Assembly (NCBI GenBank): GCA_002256205.1
Contig: NKIW01000004.1
Span: forward strand, 201,802 to 265,801
DNA from: Rhizobiales bacterium PAR1
GTDB taxonomy: Bacteria > Pseudomonadota > Alphaproteobacteria > Rhizobiales > Beijerinckiaceae
Length of the DNA: 64,000 nucleotides
Reading direction: 5' to 3'
Part shown: piece by piece, positions 18,062-26,565 of the stretch
How the letters are laid out: each line of letters opens with the position of its first letter
How positions within the stretch are numbered: position 1 is the stretch's first letter
The notes under the pieces: generated by a model
Told to the model about the DNA's origin: nothing
The model's input: the letters and a program-made list of their open reading frames with translations, nothing else
The model's database searches: none
Program-made: the position numbers and the translations under genes

Positions 18062-18089
18062 CTCATGGCACTGAAACTCATGGCACTGA
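18062..18089. repeat. Two direct copies of CTCATGGCACTGA upstream of the exporter operon
   Basis: The 13-base word at 18062-18074 is repeated exactly at 18077-18089 with a two-base AA spacer (period 15). It lies 47-74 bases before the start codon of the first type I exporter gene. It may be a binding site for a regulator or a recent slippage duplication. Confidence 0.5.
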
Positions 18090-18135
18090 CATGTGAGCCG
18101 AGTTCGATCCATGGTCGGGTTTAGGGATCAGATTT

Positions 18136-19881
18136 ATGTCATTCCTTGAAAATGCGCGAAACAGCCATTTGCTGAATGAAGCCCGCGCGTTTTTCCCCGC
18201 CCAGATGACCCTGCTGGCGACCTCCGCCGTGATTGCGCTCGTGAGCCTGACGCCAACCGTTTTCATGATGCAGATTTACGAACGCGTCGTCCAGAGCCGT
18301 AACGTCTTCACCTTGCTGGCGCTCGTGGTGATCAGCTTCTTTCTTGTCGGACTCTGGACGGTTCTCGAGGATCTGCGCATCCAGCTTGCGCGGCGCGTCG
18401 CCTTTGCGCTCGACGAGAAGATCAGCCCGCGCGTGCTCGATACGCTGAACCGTTACCCTGATACCCTGCCCCCGAATCAGGCCCCCCTCGTCTATCAGGA
18501 TCTCGCGAACCTGCGCGAGTTTCTGGCCAGTCCGCTGATGATGAACCTGCTGGATGTGATCTTCGTGCCGATCATCATCCTCGCGGCTGTGCTGATGAAT
18601 ATCTGGCTTGGCGTCGCGCTGTTTCTGCTGACCGCCCTCTCGGCCATGCTGACGCTGATGAGCCAGAATGCGACAAAGGAGGACACGGCGCGAACCGTGA
18701 TGGCCGCCAATCGCGCCCATGAATTCGGCCGCACCGTCCAGAGCAATGCCGAGCCTGCGCGCGTTCTGGGCATGCTGTCGCGGCTGGTGGCACGCTGGCG
18801 CAGCCTCACGGTCGATTCGGTGGGCTGGTCGCATCTCGCGGCCGATCGCGCGCGGCGCGTGACCTTTCCGCTGCGTTATCTGCGGCATAGCCTGCCGATG
18901 ATCCTTCAGGTTGTTGCCGTCAGTCTGTTTCTGAATGAGCTGGCGGGCCCCGGCCTGCTGGTGGCCGTCGGCATTCTCTCCGCGCGCGTGATCGGCCCGG
19001 TCGACGCCGTGGCGAACGGCTGGCGCATGATCTGGAACCTCACCCTCTCGGTGGATCGCATCAACGCTGTCCTGATACGCGAGGCCAAGAAGGTCTCGCA
19101 TGTCTCGCTGCCACGCCCCGAAGGGCCGCTGATCGTCAATCGCATCAGCGTGATTCCCCGCGGACGTGATGCCGCCACCTTGCAGGATGTCTCGTTCGTC
19201 GCCGCTCCGGGTACGGTGGTCGGCGTTGTCGGCCCCAGTGGCGCCGGCAAATCGACCCTGGCGCGCGCCCTCACCGGCGCATGGCCGCTGGCGCGAGGGT
19301 CCATCGTTCTCGATGGCCACGATATCTCCCACTGGGATCAGGAGGAGCTCGGCCGCTACATCGGTTATGTGCCGCAGGATATCGACCTTCTGCCCGGCAC
19401 TTTGGCTGAAAACATCGCCCGGTTCGAACCGGTGACCGGCGAGAACAGCCCGCAATTGATTGCGGCAGTCAAAAGCGCATCGATCCTCGATATCGTCAGC
19501 CGTCTGCCGGAAGGTCTGAGCACCCGCATGGGCGCGGATGGCCGTGTGCTGTCGGGCGGTCAGCGCCAGCGTGTCGCTCTGGCCCGTGCGCTTTATGGCG
19601 ATCCGCGGCTTGTGGTTCTCGACGAGCCGAATTCCAACATTGACGCGGCGGGTGAGCAGCAGCTTGGCTCCGCCATCGATAGCCTTCGGGCGGCGGGTGC
19701 GATTGTCATCCTGATCACCCATCGCATGAACATGCTGAGCTATTGCGATCAGGTTCTTGTCCTGAACGGTGGGGCCGTTCATGCCTTCGGCGGGCGCGAT
19801 TTCGTGCTGGACCGCATCGGCTCTTCCGCGCCCAAGCAATTGACCGACGAGCGAGGACGCACGTCCTCCGCGCAGGGTTGA
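18136..19881 (+). CDS. Type I secretion ABC transporter, PrtD type
   Basis: A 581-residue inner-membrane exporter half with no N-terminal peptidase-like domain, hence PrtD/AprD type rather than HlyB or LapB type. The transmembrane domain spans about 20-300, with strongly hydrophobic runs at 26-50, 58-75, 141-172 and 255-285. The ATPase has Walker A GPSGAGKS (366-373), a Q-loop in GYVPQDIDLLPGTL, signature LSGGQRQRV, Walker B RLVVLDEP and a switch His in LITHRMN. It forms an operon with the adaptor 21 bases downstream. ATG 18136 follows TAGGGATCAG. The cargo is probably one of the RTX proteins encoded downstream. Confidence 0.93.
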   Translation: MSFLENARNSHLLNEARAFFPAQMTLLATSAVIALVSLTPTVFMMQIYERVVQSRNVFTLLALVVISFFLVGLWTVLEDLRIQLARRVAFALDEKISPRVLDTLNRYPDTLPPNQAPLVYQDLANLREFLASPLMMNLLDVIFVPIIILAAVLMNIWLGVALFLLTALSAMLTLMSQNATKEDTARTVMAANRAHEFGRTVQSNAEPARVLGMLSRLVARWRSLTVDSVGWSHLAADRARRVTFPLRYLRHSLPMILQVVAVSLFLNELAGPGLLVAVGILSARVIGPVDAVANGWRMIWNLTLSVDRINAVLIREAKKVSHVSLPRPEGPLIVNRISVIPRGRDAATLQDVSFVAAPGTVVGVVGPSGAGKSTLARALTGAWPLARGSIVLDGHDISHWDQEELGRYIGYVPQDIDLLPGTLAENIARFEPVTGENSPQLIAAVKSASILDIVSRLPEGLSTRMGADGRVLSGGQRQRVALARALYGDPRLVVLDEPNSNIDAAGEQQLGSAIDSLRAAGAIVILITHRMNMLSYCDQVLVLNGGAVHAFGGRDFVLDRIGSSAPKQLTDERGRTSSAQG

Positions 19882-19902
19882 TCTTTCGAGGATATCACTG
19901 AC

Positions 19903-21222
19903 ATGACCGCTCCTCTTTTGATTGCGCCGCGCCCCTCCGACGACTGGCAAGCCATGGCGCGCCGCGCGCATTTCGTTCTCGCCGGCGGATTTGGCGTTTT
20001 CATGCTCTGGGCCAGCCTCGCCAAGATCGAGAGCGCCGCGATCGCGCCGGGCATCATTGCCTCCGAATCCAACCGCAAGACGATCCAGCATCTCGAAGGC
20101 GGAATCGTGCAGGAAATCCTCGTGCGCGATGGCCAGCACGTCGGCGCCAACGACCTGCTGGTGCGGCTTGATCCGACCCGTGTCGACAGCCAGGGCGATC
20201 TTTACAAGAACCAGTATGCCATCGCGCTCGCGCAGGAAGCCCGCCTGCTGGCGGAATTCAACGGGCAGGATGACATCAAGTGGCCCACCGAAGTGCTCGA
20301 CCGCGAGCATGAGGCAGCGGTCGCGCCCGTCGTTGCCGATCAGAAGCGCCTGTTTACGGCCCGCCGTACGGCGCTGGTACGCAATACGGGGATCGCGGAC
20401 AGTCAGGTCGAGCAGATCCGGCGTGATATCGAGCAATCCCGCAGCGATATCGAGATCGCGCGTGCCACGCTTGTCCAAGTCGACGAGGAATATAACGGCC
20501 TGCTCCCGCTTTACCGGCAGAAACTTGTTCCGACGACCCGCATGGCACCGCTTGAGCGTGAGCGCATTCGCCTGAAAGGCGTCGTCGAAGGTGGGGAAAT
20601 CAATATCCGCAAGCTCAAAGAGCGCCTTGAGGAGCTACTTTTGCGGCGCCAGCAGGTCGTGCAGGATGCGCGGCAAGAAGCTTCAACCCAACTGCTCGAC
20701 GTTCGCAAACAGCTCAGCGACCTGCGTCAGCAGATGCTTCTGAGTACCGATCTTCAGAAGCGTGCGGAAATCCGTGCGCCGATTGCCGGTACGGTACAGC
20801 AAATGCGGTTTTTTACCGTTGGCGGCGTGATCAGACCCGGCGAACCGATCCTCGACATCGCACCGGAGAACGACGATCTCGTGGTGAAAGCCAAGGTATC
20901 GCCCAATGACATTGACCGCGTGAGCGTGGGTTCGAAGGCGGAGATCTCCTTCCCCAGCCTGCACTACTGGGGCGCAGAAGCCGTTTACGGGACTGTGCGC
21001 GCTATCTCCCGCGACCGGGTGACCGAGGAGAACACGAAAACGGAGCCCTATTTCGCGACCGAACTCGTGGTTGACCGTACCACCTTGCCGGAAAATATTC
21101 GCGGCAAGATGATCGCGGGGCTGGAAGCCAACGTGCTGGTCCTGACCGGCGAGCGCACCGTGCTCGGCTATCTGCTCAAGCCGATATTGGAAAGAACATC
21201 CAAGGCGATGCGCGAACGCTGA
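19903..21222 (+). CDS. HlyD/PrtE-type periplasmic adaptor of type I secretion
   Basis: A 439-residue membrane-fusion protein. One N-terminal transmembrane helix (AHFVLAGGFGVFMLWASLA) anchors it in the inner membrane. A lipoyl half follows (IQHLEGGIVQEILVRDGQHV), then a long coiled coil from about residue 130 to 270 (many heptad Gln/Arg/Glu). The second lipoyl half is IRAPIAGTVQQMRFFTVGGVIRPGEPILDI. The C-terminal beta-barrel ends VLTGERTVLGYLLKPI, typical of the family. It links the ABC protein to a TolC channel. GAGGATAT precedes ATG 19903. A terminator hairpin follows at 21225. Confidence 0.93.
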   Translation: MTAPLLIAPRPSDDWQAMARRAHFVLAGGFGVFMLWASLAKIESAAIAPGIIASESNRKTIQHLEGGIVQEILVRDGQHVGANDLLVRLDPTRVDSQGDLYKNQYAIALAQEARLLAEFNGQDDIKWPTEVLDREHEAAVAPVVADQKRLFTARRTALVRNTGIADSQVEQIRRDIEQSRSDIEIARATLVQVDEEYNGLLPLYRQKLVPTTRMAPLERERIRLKGVVEGGEINIRKLKERLEELLLRRQQVVQDARQEASTQLLDVRKQLSDLRQQMLLSTDLQKRAEIRAPIAGTVQQMRFFTVGGVIRPGEPILDIAPENDDLVVKAKVSPNDIDRVSVGSKAEISFPSLHYWGAEAVYGTVRAISRDRVTEENTKTEPYFATELVVDRTTLPENIRGKMIAGLEANVLVLTGERTVLGYLLKPILERTSKAMRER

Positions 21223-21224
21223 GC

Positions 21225-21249
21225 CGGCTACGCGCTTAGCCGCTTTTTT
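21225..21249 (+). terminator. Intrinsic terminator after the first exporter pair
   Basis: CGGCTA (21225-21230) and TAGCCG (21237-21242) form a six-base stem with a six-base loop, followed by C and six T's. It begins three bases after the adaptor stop codon, so the RTX gene downstream probably has its own promoter. Confidence 0.65.
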
Positions 21250-21361
21250 GACGGTTTACCATGCAGACAACTCGAACGATGCTGCATTGCAATGCAGTTG
21301 CACGCGGCCACGGCCCGCGCTAAATGTGTTAACCAGATGTTAATTGCGAAAGTGTGGGCTC

Positions 21362-24300
21362 ATGGCCGGTCGTAAAGTTGTCGTGTCGCATCCCGCCGCC
21401 GGCAAACTCGAGACGGTGCGGCTCGGTATTGGCGAGACGCTCGACCTCTCCGCGATTGCAAATGAAAACATCACCCTGCTCAAGATCGACGGCCGGCTGG
21501 TTGTCCTTTTCCCGGACAAGGCACATGTGATCGTTGAGGGGCTCTATCTTCCCAATGGCCAGCCCGCGCCGGATGTCTCGGTCGATCTCGACGGACAGAC
21601 GACGATTCAGGCGTCCAATTTCGTCAATCAGTTCCCGATTTCCTCCGACGATCAGATCCTGACCGCTGCGGGCGTTTCGCTTCCGGCACGCGCGGTGACC
21701 GGCAGCGGCCTCAACGATGGTTCCGGTGGCTTTCAGTTCGTGGACAGCCGCACGCTCAATGGGCTGGAAGCCGCCGCCGGGTTCGGCAAAGGCCGGACTG
21801 GCGGTCAAGCCTTCGGTGCCCTTCCCTCGTTTAACGCACTGGCCTCCAACCTCGGCGCTGTCGCAGGGGCGCCAAAGCCCCTCGCCGATACGGCTTCGGT
21901 TCAGGAAGCCGGCGTCAATCCCGGCAATGCGGTCTTCGCCGGCACTTCAACTGCCTCGGGCAATGTGCTTTCCAACGACGGCTATACCGGCGCTGGTCGC
22001 GTGACCGGTGTCGGCGCCGGCGGCTCGGATAGCGCAGCCAACGTCGGGAATGCGGTCAGCGGAACCTATGGTCGCCTGACCGTCAACGCGGATGGCTCCT
22101 ATTCCTATGTGCTCGACAATACGCTGAGCGCCGTCCAGTCGCTGCATCAGGGGCAGGTCGTCACGGAAGTCTTCACCTATCGCGTGACGGACAGCACCGG
22201 CCTTTCGACGACGACCACCGTCACGATCGCGCTTACCGGCACAAACGACCTGCCGGTGCTCGATATCGATACCGGCGCTGCCGGGACTGGCTATCAGGGC
22301 ACGATAGCCGCCGAAGCTGCTCGCTCCAGTGCGACCGTGACTGCGGCGGACGGCGTTGTGATCACCCGGACCGGGCAGATCCTCGCATCAGATCCCGACA
22401 GCGATAGCTTCAGTCGCCTTGATGTCGCGGTTACCAGCACGGCGAGCGGCGCGCGCGGCGAAGTGGTTTCCGGCACGAGCCATGGCGAGACGCTGAGCTT
22501 CGTTGCACCCGTTGGGGGCTACAGCGCGGCCGATGTCCAGACCCTCATCGACGGGTTGCGCTTCGTGAACACCGAGCGCACCTTCGCGCTCGACACCTCG
22601 GATCGCACCATCTCGATCACACTGACCGATGCCTATGGCGCCACCACAACCGTTACGGCTCAAGTGCCAGTGATCGCGGATGTGCGCGATACTACCGGTC
22701 TCAATAGTTTTACCGGCACGCGCTTCGATGATCGGATCGAAGGCATGGGCGGGGCGGATACGATCCATGCCGGCGCGGGCAACGACACGGTGATCTACCG
22801 TGCGGGTGATGGCACCGATGTCATGCTCGACGGCGGCATCGGCACGGATACGCTTCAGATTCTGGGGGATGGAGAAGCGAACACCTTCCGCGTTGCCTTC
22901 GATGGCGCGGCGCTGAATCGCCTTGCCAGCGGCTCGGATGCACTTCCGGCAGGCGATAATCTTTCATCTTTCGAAACCGTGACGCTCAACGGCAATGGCG
23001 GCGACGACACGTTATCCTATGCAGGAACCACGGTTTCGGTTGCAGCCGATCTTGCCGCCGGCACGGCCTCGGGGTTCGCGAGCATCAGCAGCATCCAGCA
23101 TCTGACCGGCGGCTCCGCCGACGACGTCCTGCTGGGCAATGCGAGCGCCAACATCATCAACGGCGGTGATGGCAACGATATCATCGATGGCCGGGGCGGC
23201 GACAACACGCTGAACGGCGGGGCCGGCAATGACACCATCCTTGCCGCGAATGGTGACAACACCGTCGACGGCGGTTCGGGCGACAACACGATCACGCTGG
23301 GTACGGGTTCGAACACCGTGACGGCGGGGGCCGGCAATGACATCCTGACGGCCACAGGCAGTGGCAACAGCGTTAACCTGGGCGACGGTGACAACACTGT
23401 GACGATCACCGGCGGCGACAACAATGTTACCACGGGCGCCGGCGTGGATACCATCACACTGGGCGGCGACAACAACATCGTCGATGCCGGCAACGGCAAT
23501 AATGTGATCTTCGCCACCGGCAATTTCGGCAACATCACCACCGGCACCGGCAATGACAGCATTACCGCCGGCGACAGCACCACGGTTCGCGACGCCGGTG
23601 GCGACAACACCATCTCGCTGGGCAATGGCGACAACGATGTCATCACGGGAGCCGGGATCGACACCATCACGGCCGGGGATGGCAATAACATCATTGCCGC
23701 CGGCGATGGCGACAACACCGTCACGCTCGGAAATGGCGCCAACAACGTCACCGCCGGTGCGAGTCTCGATACCATCACGGCCGGGGATGGCGGCAACGTG
23801 ATCGACGCGGGGGCGGGTGACAATATCATCACCACTGGCAGCGGCATCGATTCCATCACCGCCGGGGATGGAGACAACACTGTCATTGCCGGCGCGGGCG
23901 ACAACACCATCACGCTAGGCGCGGGGTCGAACACCGCGACGGCGGGGTCCGGAGACGATATTCTGACCGCGACCGGCGGCGGCAACAGCGTCAATCTGGG
24001 CGACGGTGATAACACCATTACCATCACCGGCGGCTTCAACAACGTCACCACCGGTGCCGGCCTCGACCGCATCACGCTGGGCGATGGCGACAACATCATC
24101 AGCGCCGGTGAAGGCGATAACGTGATTACCTCGGGCTCCGGCGCGGATGCGATCACGGCCGGCAATGGCGACAACACCATCAATGCCGGAGATGGTGACA
24201 ACGTCTTTACGCTCGGCACCGGCTCCAACACGGTCAACGGTGGCGTGGGCGCGGACGATCTGACCGCTTCGGGGAGCAACAATACCGTCGATCTGGGTGA

Positions 24301-25030
24301 TGGCGACAATGTCGTGAACATCACGGGCGGCGACAACAATGTCACGACCGGCGCGGGAGCGGATACGATCAACTTGGGCGGCGACAACAACATTGTCGTC
24401 GCGGGTAACGGAACCAACGCCATCACGCTCACCGGTGCGAACGGCGCCATCACCTCGGGCACCGGCGATGACAGCATCACCGCCGGGGATGCCACAACCG
24501 TGACTGATACGGGTGGCAACAACATCATCACGCTCGGCAATGGCGACAATATCGTCAACACCGGTGCAGGTGACGACACGGTGACGGTGGGGGACGGCAA
24601 CAACGAAATCAATACCGGCGCCGGCAACGACACTCTTCTCGCCGGCATCGGAAACGACCTGATCTATGCAGGCGCCGGTGACGACACCATCACCACGGGA
24701 GCGGGCAGCGACGTCATCGTCTTCAAGGCGGTGCAGACCGAAGGCCAGGACACCTTGCGCGATTTCACCAGCGGGCAGGACATTCTCCAGTTCAACGCCT
24801 CCGATATCGGCAATGGCCTTGCAACGGGCGGTACCGACACCGGCTCGCTTGATGCCTCGCGCTTCACTACCGGGGGAGCCTTCACCACAACCGACCAGCG
24901 CTTTCTCTTCGATACGAGCACCAATACGCTGTATTTTGACGGGGACGGTTCGGGCGGCGCAGAAGCCATGGTGGCACTGGCGCATCTTGAAACCGGCACC
25001 GTGAACGCCAACGATATCAAGATCGCCTGA
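21362..25030 (+). CDS. Large VCBS/RTX secreted protein, LapA-like adhesin candidate
   Basis: 1222 residues, no cysteine seen, acidic and Gly/Asn/Asp/Thr-rich. Layout: an N-terminal module (1-115) with TAAG at 101-104, the residue pattern cut by LapG in LapA; a VCBS-type domain at about 175-297 (DTASVQEAG ... GRLTVNADGSYSYVLDN ... VTIALTGTND); further beta domains to about 580. An RTX-like ladder runs from about 581 to 1121. The C-terminal secretion domain (DTLRDFTSGQDILQFNASD ... FDTSTNTLYFDGDGSG) is serralysin-like. Most nonapeptides have Asn where RTX repeats have the calcium-binding Asp. Expected route: type I export to the cell surface. ATG 21362 was chosen; GTG/TTG codons just upstream are possible. 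Confidence 0.88.
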   Translation: MAGRKVVVSHPAAGKLETVRLGIGETLDLSAIANENITLLKIDGRLVVLFPDKAHVIVEGLYLPNGQPAPDVSVDLDGQTTIQASNFVNQFPISSDDQILTAAGVSLPARAVTGSGLNDGSGGFQFVDSRTLNGLEAAAGFGKGRTGGQAFGALPSFNALASNLGAVAGAPKPLADTASVQEAGVNPGNAVFAGTSTASGNVLSNDGYTGAGRVTGVGAGGSDSAANVGNAVSGTYGRLTVNADGSYSYVLDNTLSAVQSLHQGQVVTEVFTYRVTDSTGLSTTTTVTIALTGTNDLPVLDIDTGAAGTGYQGTIAAEAARSSATVTAADGVVITRTGQILASDPDSDSFSRLDVAVTSTASGARGEVVSGTSHGETLSFVAPVGGYSAADVQTLIDGLRFVNTERTFALDTSDRTISITLTDAYGATTTVTAQVPVIADVRDTTGLNSFTGTRFDDRIEGMGGADTIHAGAGNDTVIYRAGDGTDVMLDGGIGTDTLQILGDGEANTFRVAFDGAALNRLASGSDALPAGDNLSSFETVTLNGNGGDDTLSYAGTTVSVAADLAAGTASGFASISSIQHLTGGSADDVLLGNASANIINGGDGNDIIDGRGGDNTLNGGAGNDTILAANGDNTVDGGSGDNTITLGTGSNTVTAGAGNDILTATGSGNSVNLGDGDNTVTITGGDNNVTTGAGVDTITLGGDNNIVDAGNGNNVIFATGNFGNITTGTGNDSITAGDSTTVRDAGGDNTISLGNGDNDVITGAGIDTITAGDGNNIIAAGDGDNTVTLGNGANNVTAGASLDTITAGDGGNVIDAGAGDNIITTGSGIDSITAGDGDNTVIAGAGDNTITLGAGSNTATAGSGDDILTATGGGNSVNLGDGDNTITITGGFNNVTTGAGLDRITLGDGDNIISAGEGDNVITSGSGADAITAGNGDNTINAGDGDNVFTLGTGSNTVNGGVGADDLTASGSNNTVDLGDGDNVVNITGGDNNVTTGAGADTINLGGDNNIVVAGNGTNAITLTGANGAITSGTGDDSITAGDATTVTDTGGNNIITLGNGDNIVNTGAGDDTVTVGDGNNEINTGAGNDTLLAGIGNDLIYAGAGDDTITTGAGSDVIVFKAVQTEGQDTLRDFTSGQDILQFNASDIGNGLATGGTDTGSLDASRFTTGGAFTTTDQRFLFDTSTNTLYFDGDGSGGAEAMVALAHLETGTVNANDIKIA
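23306..23635 (+). repeat. Internal duplication, copy A of a 110-residue block in the RTX protein
   Basis: Encodes residues 649-758. It aligns without gaps to the block at 24221-24550; counting by hand, 81 of 110 residues are identical. Irregular units, including an eight-residue one (AGGDNTIS), are kept in the same place, so this is a true segment duplication and not simple nonapeptide repetition. Confidence 0.85.
23924..24220 (+). repeat. Internal block B of the RTX protein, related to A and C
   Basis: Encodes 99 residues (11 nonapeptides, residues 855-953). Its first half closely follows copies A and C (GSNTATAGSGDDILTAT, LGDGDNTITITGGFNNVTTGAG), then departs where A and C carry the irregular units. 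Confidence 0.7.
24221..24550 (+). repeat. Internal duplication, copy C of the 110-residue block
   Basis: Encodes residues 954-1063 and matches the block at 23306-23635 over its full length of 330 bases without gaps at protein level. It directly follows block B. Confidence 0.85.
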
Positions 25031-25179
25031 TGGGGACTGCGACCATGCGACGGTTAACTTTTTTAAGTTTTTCTTTTCGCATGCGCACAAAAATAATTGC
25101 CTTGACGGACACTCGCCGTCATGGTGCCGCCGGATATCTATTTTTGTAGAAATTTGCCTGTAACTGTATCGGTAACCCA

Positions 25180-26565
25180 ATGCGGATGCGTTCCCTTCTC
25201 CTCCTGATGTCGGCTCTTGCGGCGAGTTCGGCCTCTGCCCAGAGGTTCACGCTGGAGGAGGCAGTGCGTCGTGCAGTAACGACCAACCCGGCTGTCGGCG
25301 AGTCGACTGCGAACCGCCGGGCGACCGATCAAGAACTCAAGCAGGCCCAAGGTGCCCTCCTTCCCCAAGTCCGCCTTCAGGCGGATATCGGCCCGGAGAG
25401 CCTGCGTCAGTACCAGAGCCCGCTGGCTTCGCAGCGTAGCGGTGATTTCAAGGCGGGCCGTCAGGCAGGCCTGGTGGTTCGGCAACTCGTTTTCGACGGT
25501 TTCTCCACGGTCAATGAAACTTGGCGGCATGCCTATCGTGTCGATGCCGCATCCTGGCGCGTGAAGGAACGGGTTGAACTCGTCGCGCTTGATGCCGTTC
25601 AGGCCTACACGGATATCCTGCGCCTTCAGGATATGATCGCCCAATCCAACCGCAACATCGGGGTCCATCGCGCGCTGCTCTCCAGCGTCAGTGCCCGTGT
25701 GACAGGCGGTCGCGCCGGTCGTGGCGATGAGGATCAGGTACGTGAGCGCGTTCTTGCGGCAGAAGCGGCCCGCGCCGAATTGCAGATGCGCCTCGGCGAA
25801 GCTGTCGCGATGTTCCGCCGTGCGGTGGACCGCGAACCCAAGGGCCTGATGTGGCCAGGCCGTGCGCCGGGGCTGCCGGCCTCACGTCAGGCTGCGCTCG
25901 ATGCAGCAATTCACAATAATGCCACCCTGCGCGCGGCGGATTCCGATACGCGTGCCGCTGAAGCCCAGCGCGAAGCCGCGAAGGGGTCCAATCTGCCGAC
26001 CGTCGCGCTGGAGGGCCGCGCGGCTGCGGGCAAGAATTCGCAGAATATTGCTGGTCGCTATGATGAATACAGCGCGAAGCTCTCCGCAAACTGGACGCTA
26101 TACTCCGGTGGCACCGACACCGCCCGCCAGAATGAACTGGCCGAGCGCCTCGGCGAACAACAGATGCGCCTTTCGCTTCTGCGCCGTCAGGCAATAGAGA
26201 GCATTGACAAGGCCTGGACCACCCGCGCAGCCCTGAGCGATCGCATCCGCGCCCTCTCCGGTCAGGTGCAAGCCGCAGAGCAGGTCGTGAGTGCCTATCG
26301 CAGTGAATACGAACTCGACAAGCGTAGCCTGCTCGATCTGCTGAATGCCGAGCAGATCCGCTATAACGCCGCCGTTGGCCTCATCAATGCCAAGGGTCTT
26401 GCCATTTTTGCCGACTATCAGCTTCTGGCTGCATCCGGTACGCTGCTCAGTGCCATGCGGGTCGGCCTGCCCGGCGAAGCCGCCAACTCGATGCGCAACC
26501 TGAAGGAAAACGGCGCCTTGATCCCGCCGCTTGACTTCGCGCCAGGCCTCCAGAACAACCGGTGA
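25180..26565 (+). CDS. TolC-family outer-membrane channel
   Basis: A 461-residue outer-membrane efflux protein with a signal peptide (LLLLMSALAASSASA, cleavage near residue 20). Two repeats of the family are visible: FTLEEAVRRAVTTNPAVGE with LLPQVRLQADIG in the first, and ALDAAIHNNATLRAADSDTRAAEAQREAAKGSNLPTVAL split over the second. The strand motifs VVRQLVFDGF and SANWTLYSGGTDTA are typical, as is the final helix EYELDKRSLLDLLNAEQI. It forms the outer duct for both type I exporters here, the only such gene in the window. Its stop overlaps the GTG start of the second ABC gene. ATG 25186 is an alternative start. Confidence 0.92.
   Translation: MRMRSLLLLMSALAASSASAQRFTLEEAVRRAVTTNPAVGESTANRRATDQELKQAQGALLPQVRLQADIGPESLRQYQSPLASQRSGDFKAGRQAGLVVRQLVFDGFSTVNETWRHAYRVDAASWRVKERVELVALDAVQAYTDILRLQDMIAQSNRNIGVHRALLSSVSARVTGGRAGRGDEDQVRERVLAAEAARAELQMRLGEAVAMFRRAVDREPKGLMWPGRAPGLPASRQAALDAAIHNNATLRAADSDTRAAEAQREAAKGSNLPTVALEGRAAAGKNSQNIAGRYDEYSAKLSANWTLYSGGTDTARQNELAERLGEQQMRLSLLRRQAIESIDKAWTTRAALSDRIRALSGQVQAAEQVVSAYRSEYELDKRSLLDLLNAEQIRYNAAVGLINAKGLAIFADYQLLAASGTLLSAMRVGLPGEAANSMRNLKENGALIPPLDFAPGLQNNR

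Noticed and set aside
18139-20478. 779-codon open frame on the minus strand
   Set aside because: It lies antisense to the exporter ABC and adaptor genes, which have full family motifs. Its product is His/Arg/Gln/Asp-rich with no domain, as expected for a shadow frame in GC-rich DNA.
23017-24648. 543-codon minus-strand frame, rich in Pro, Val, Ser and Leu repeats
   Set aside because: It is the exact antisense of the RTX repeat ladder; its regular pattern is only the complement of the Gly/Asn/Asp codons.
23101-24725. CRISPR-like or satellite array
   Set aside because: The periodicity is in the coding frame (27 bases, nonapeptides) and diverges at third positions; it is a protein repeat.
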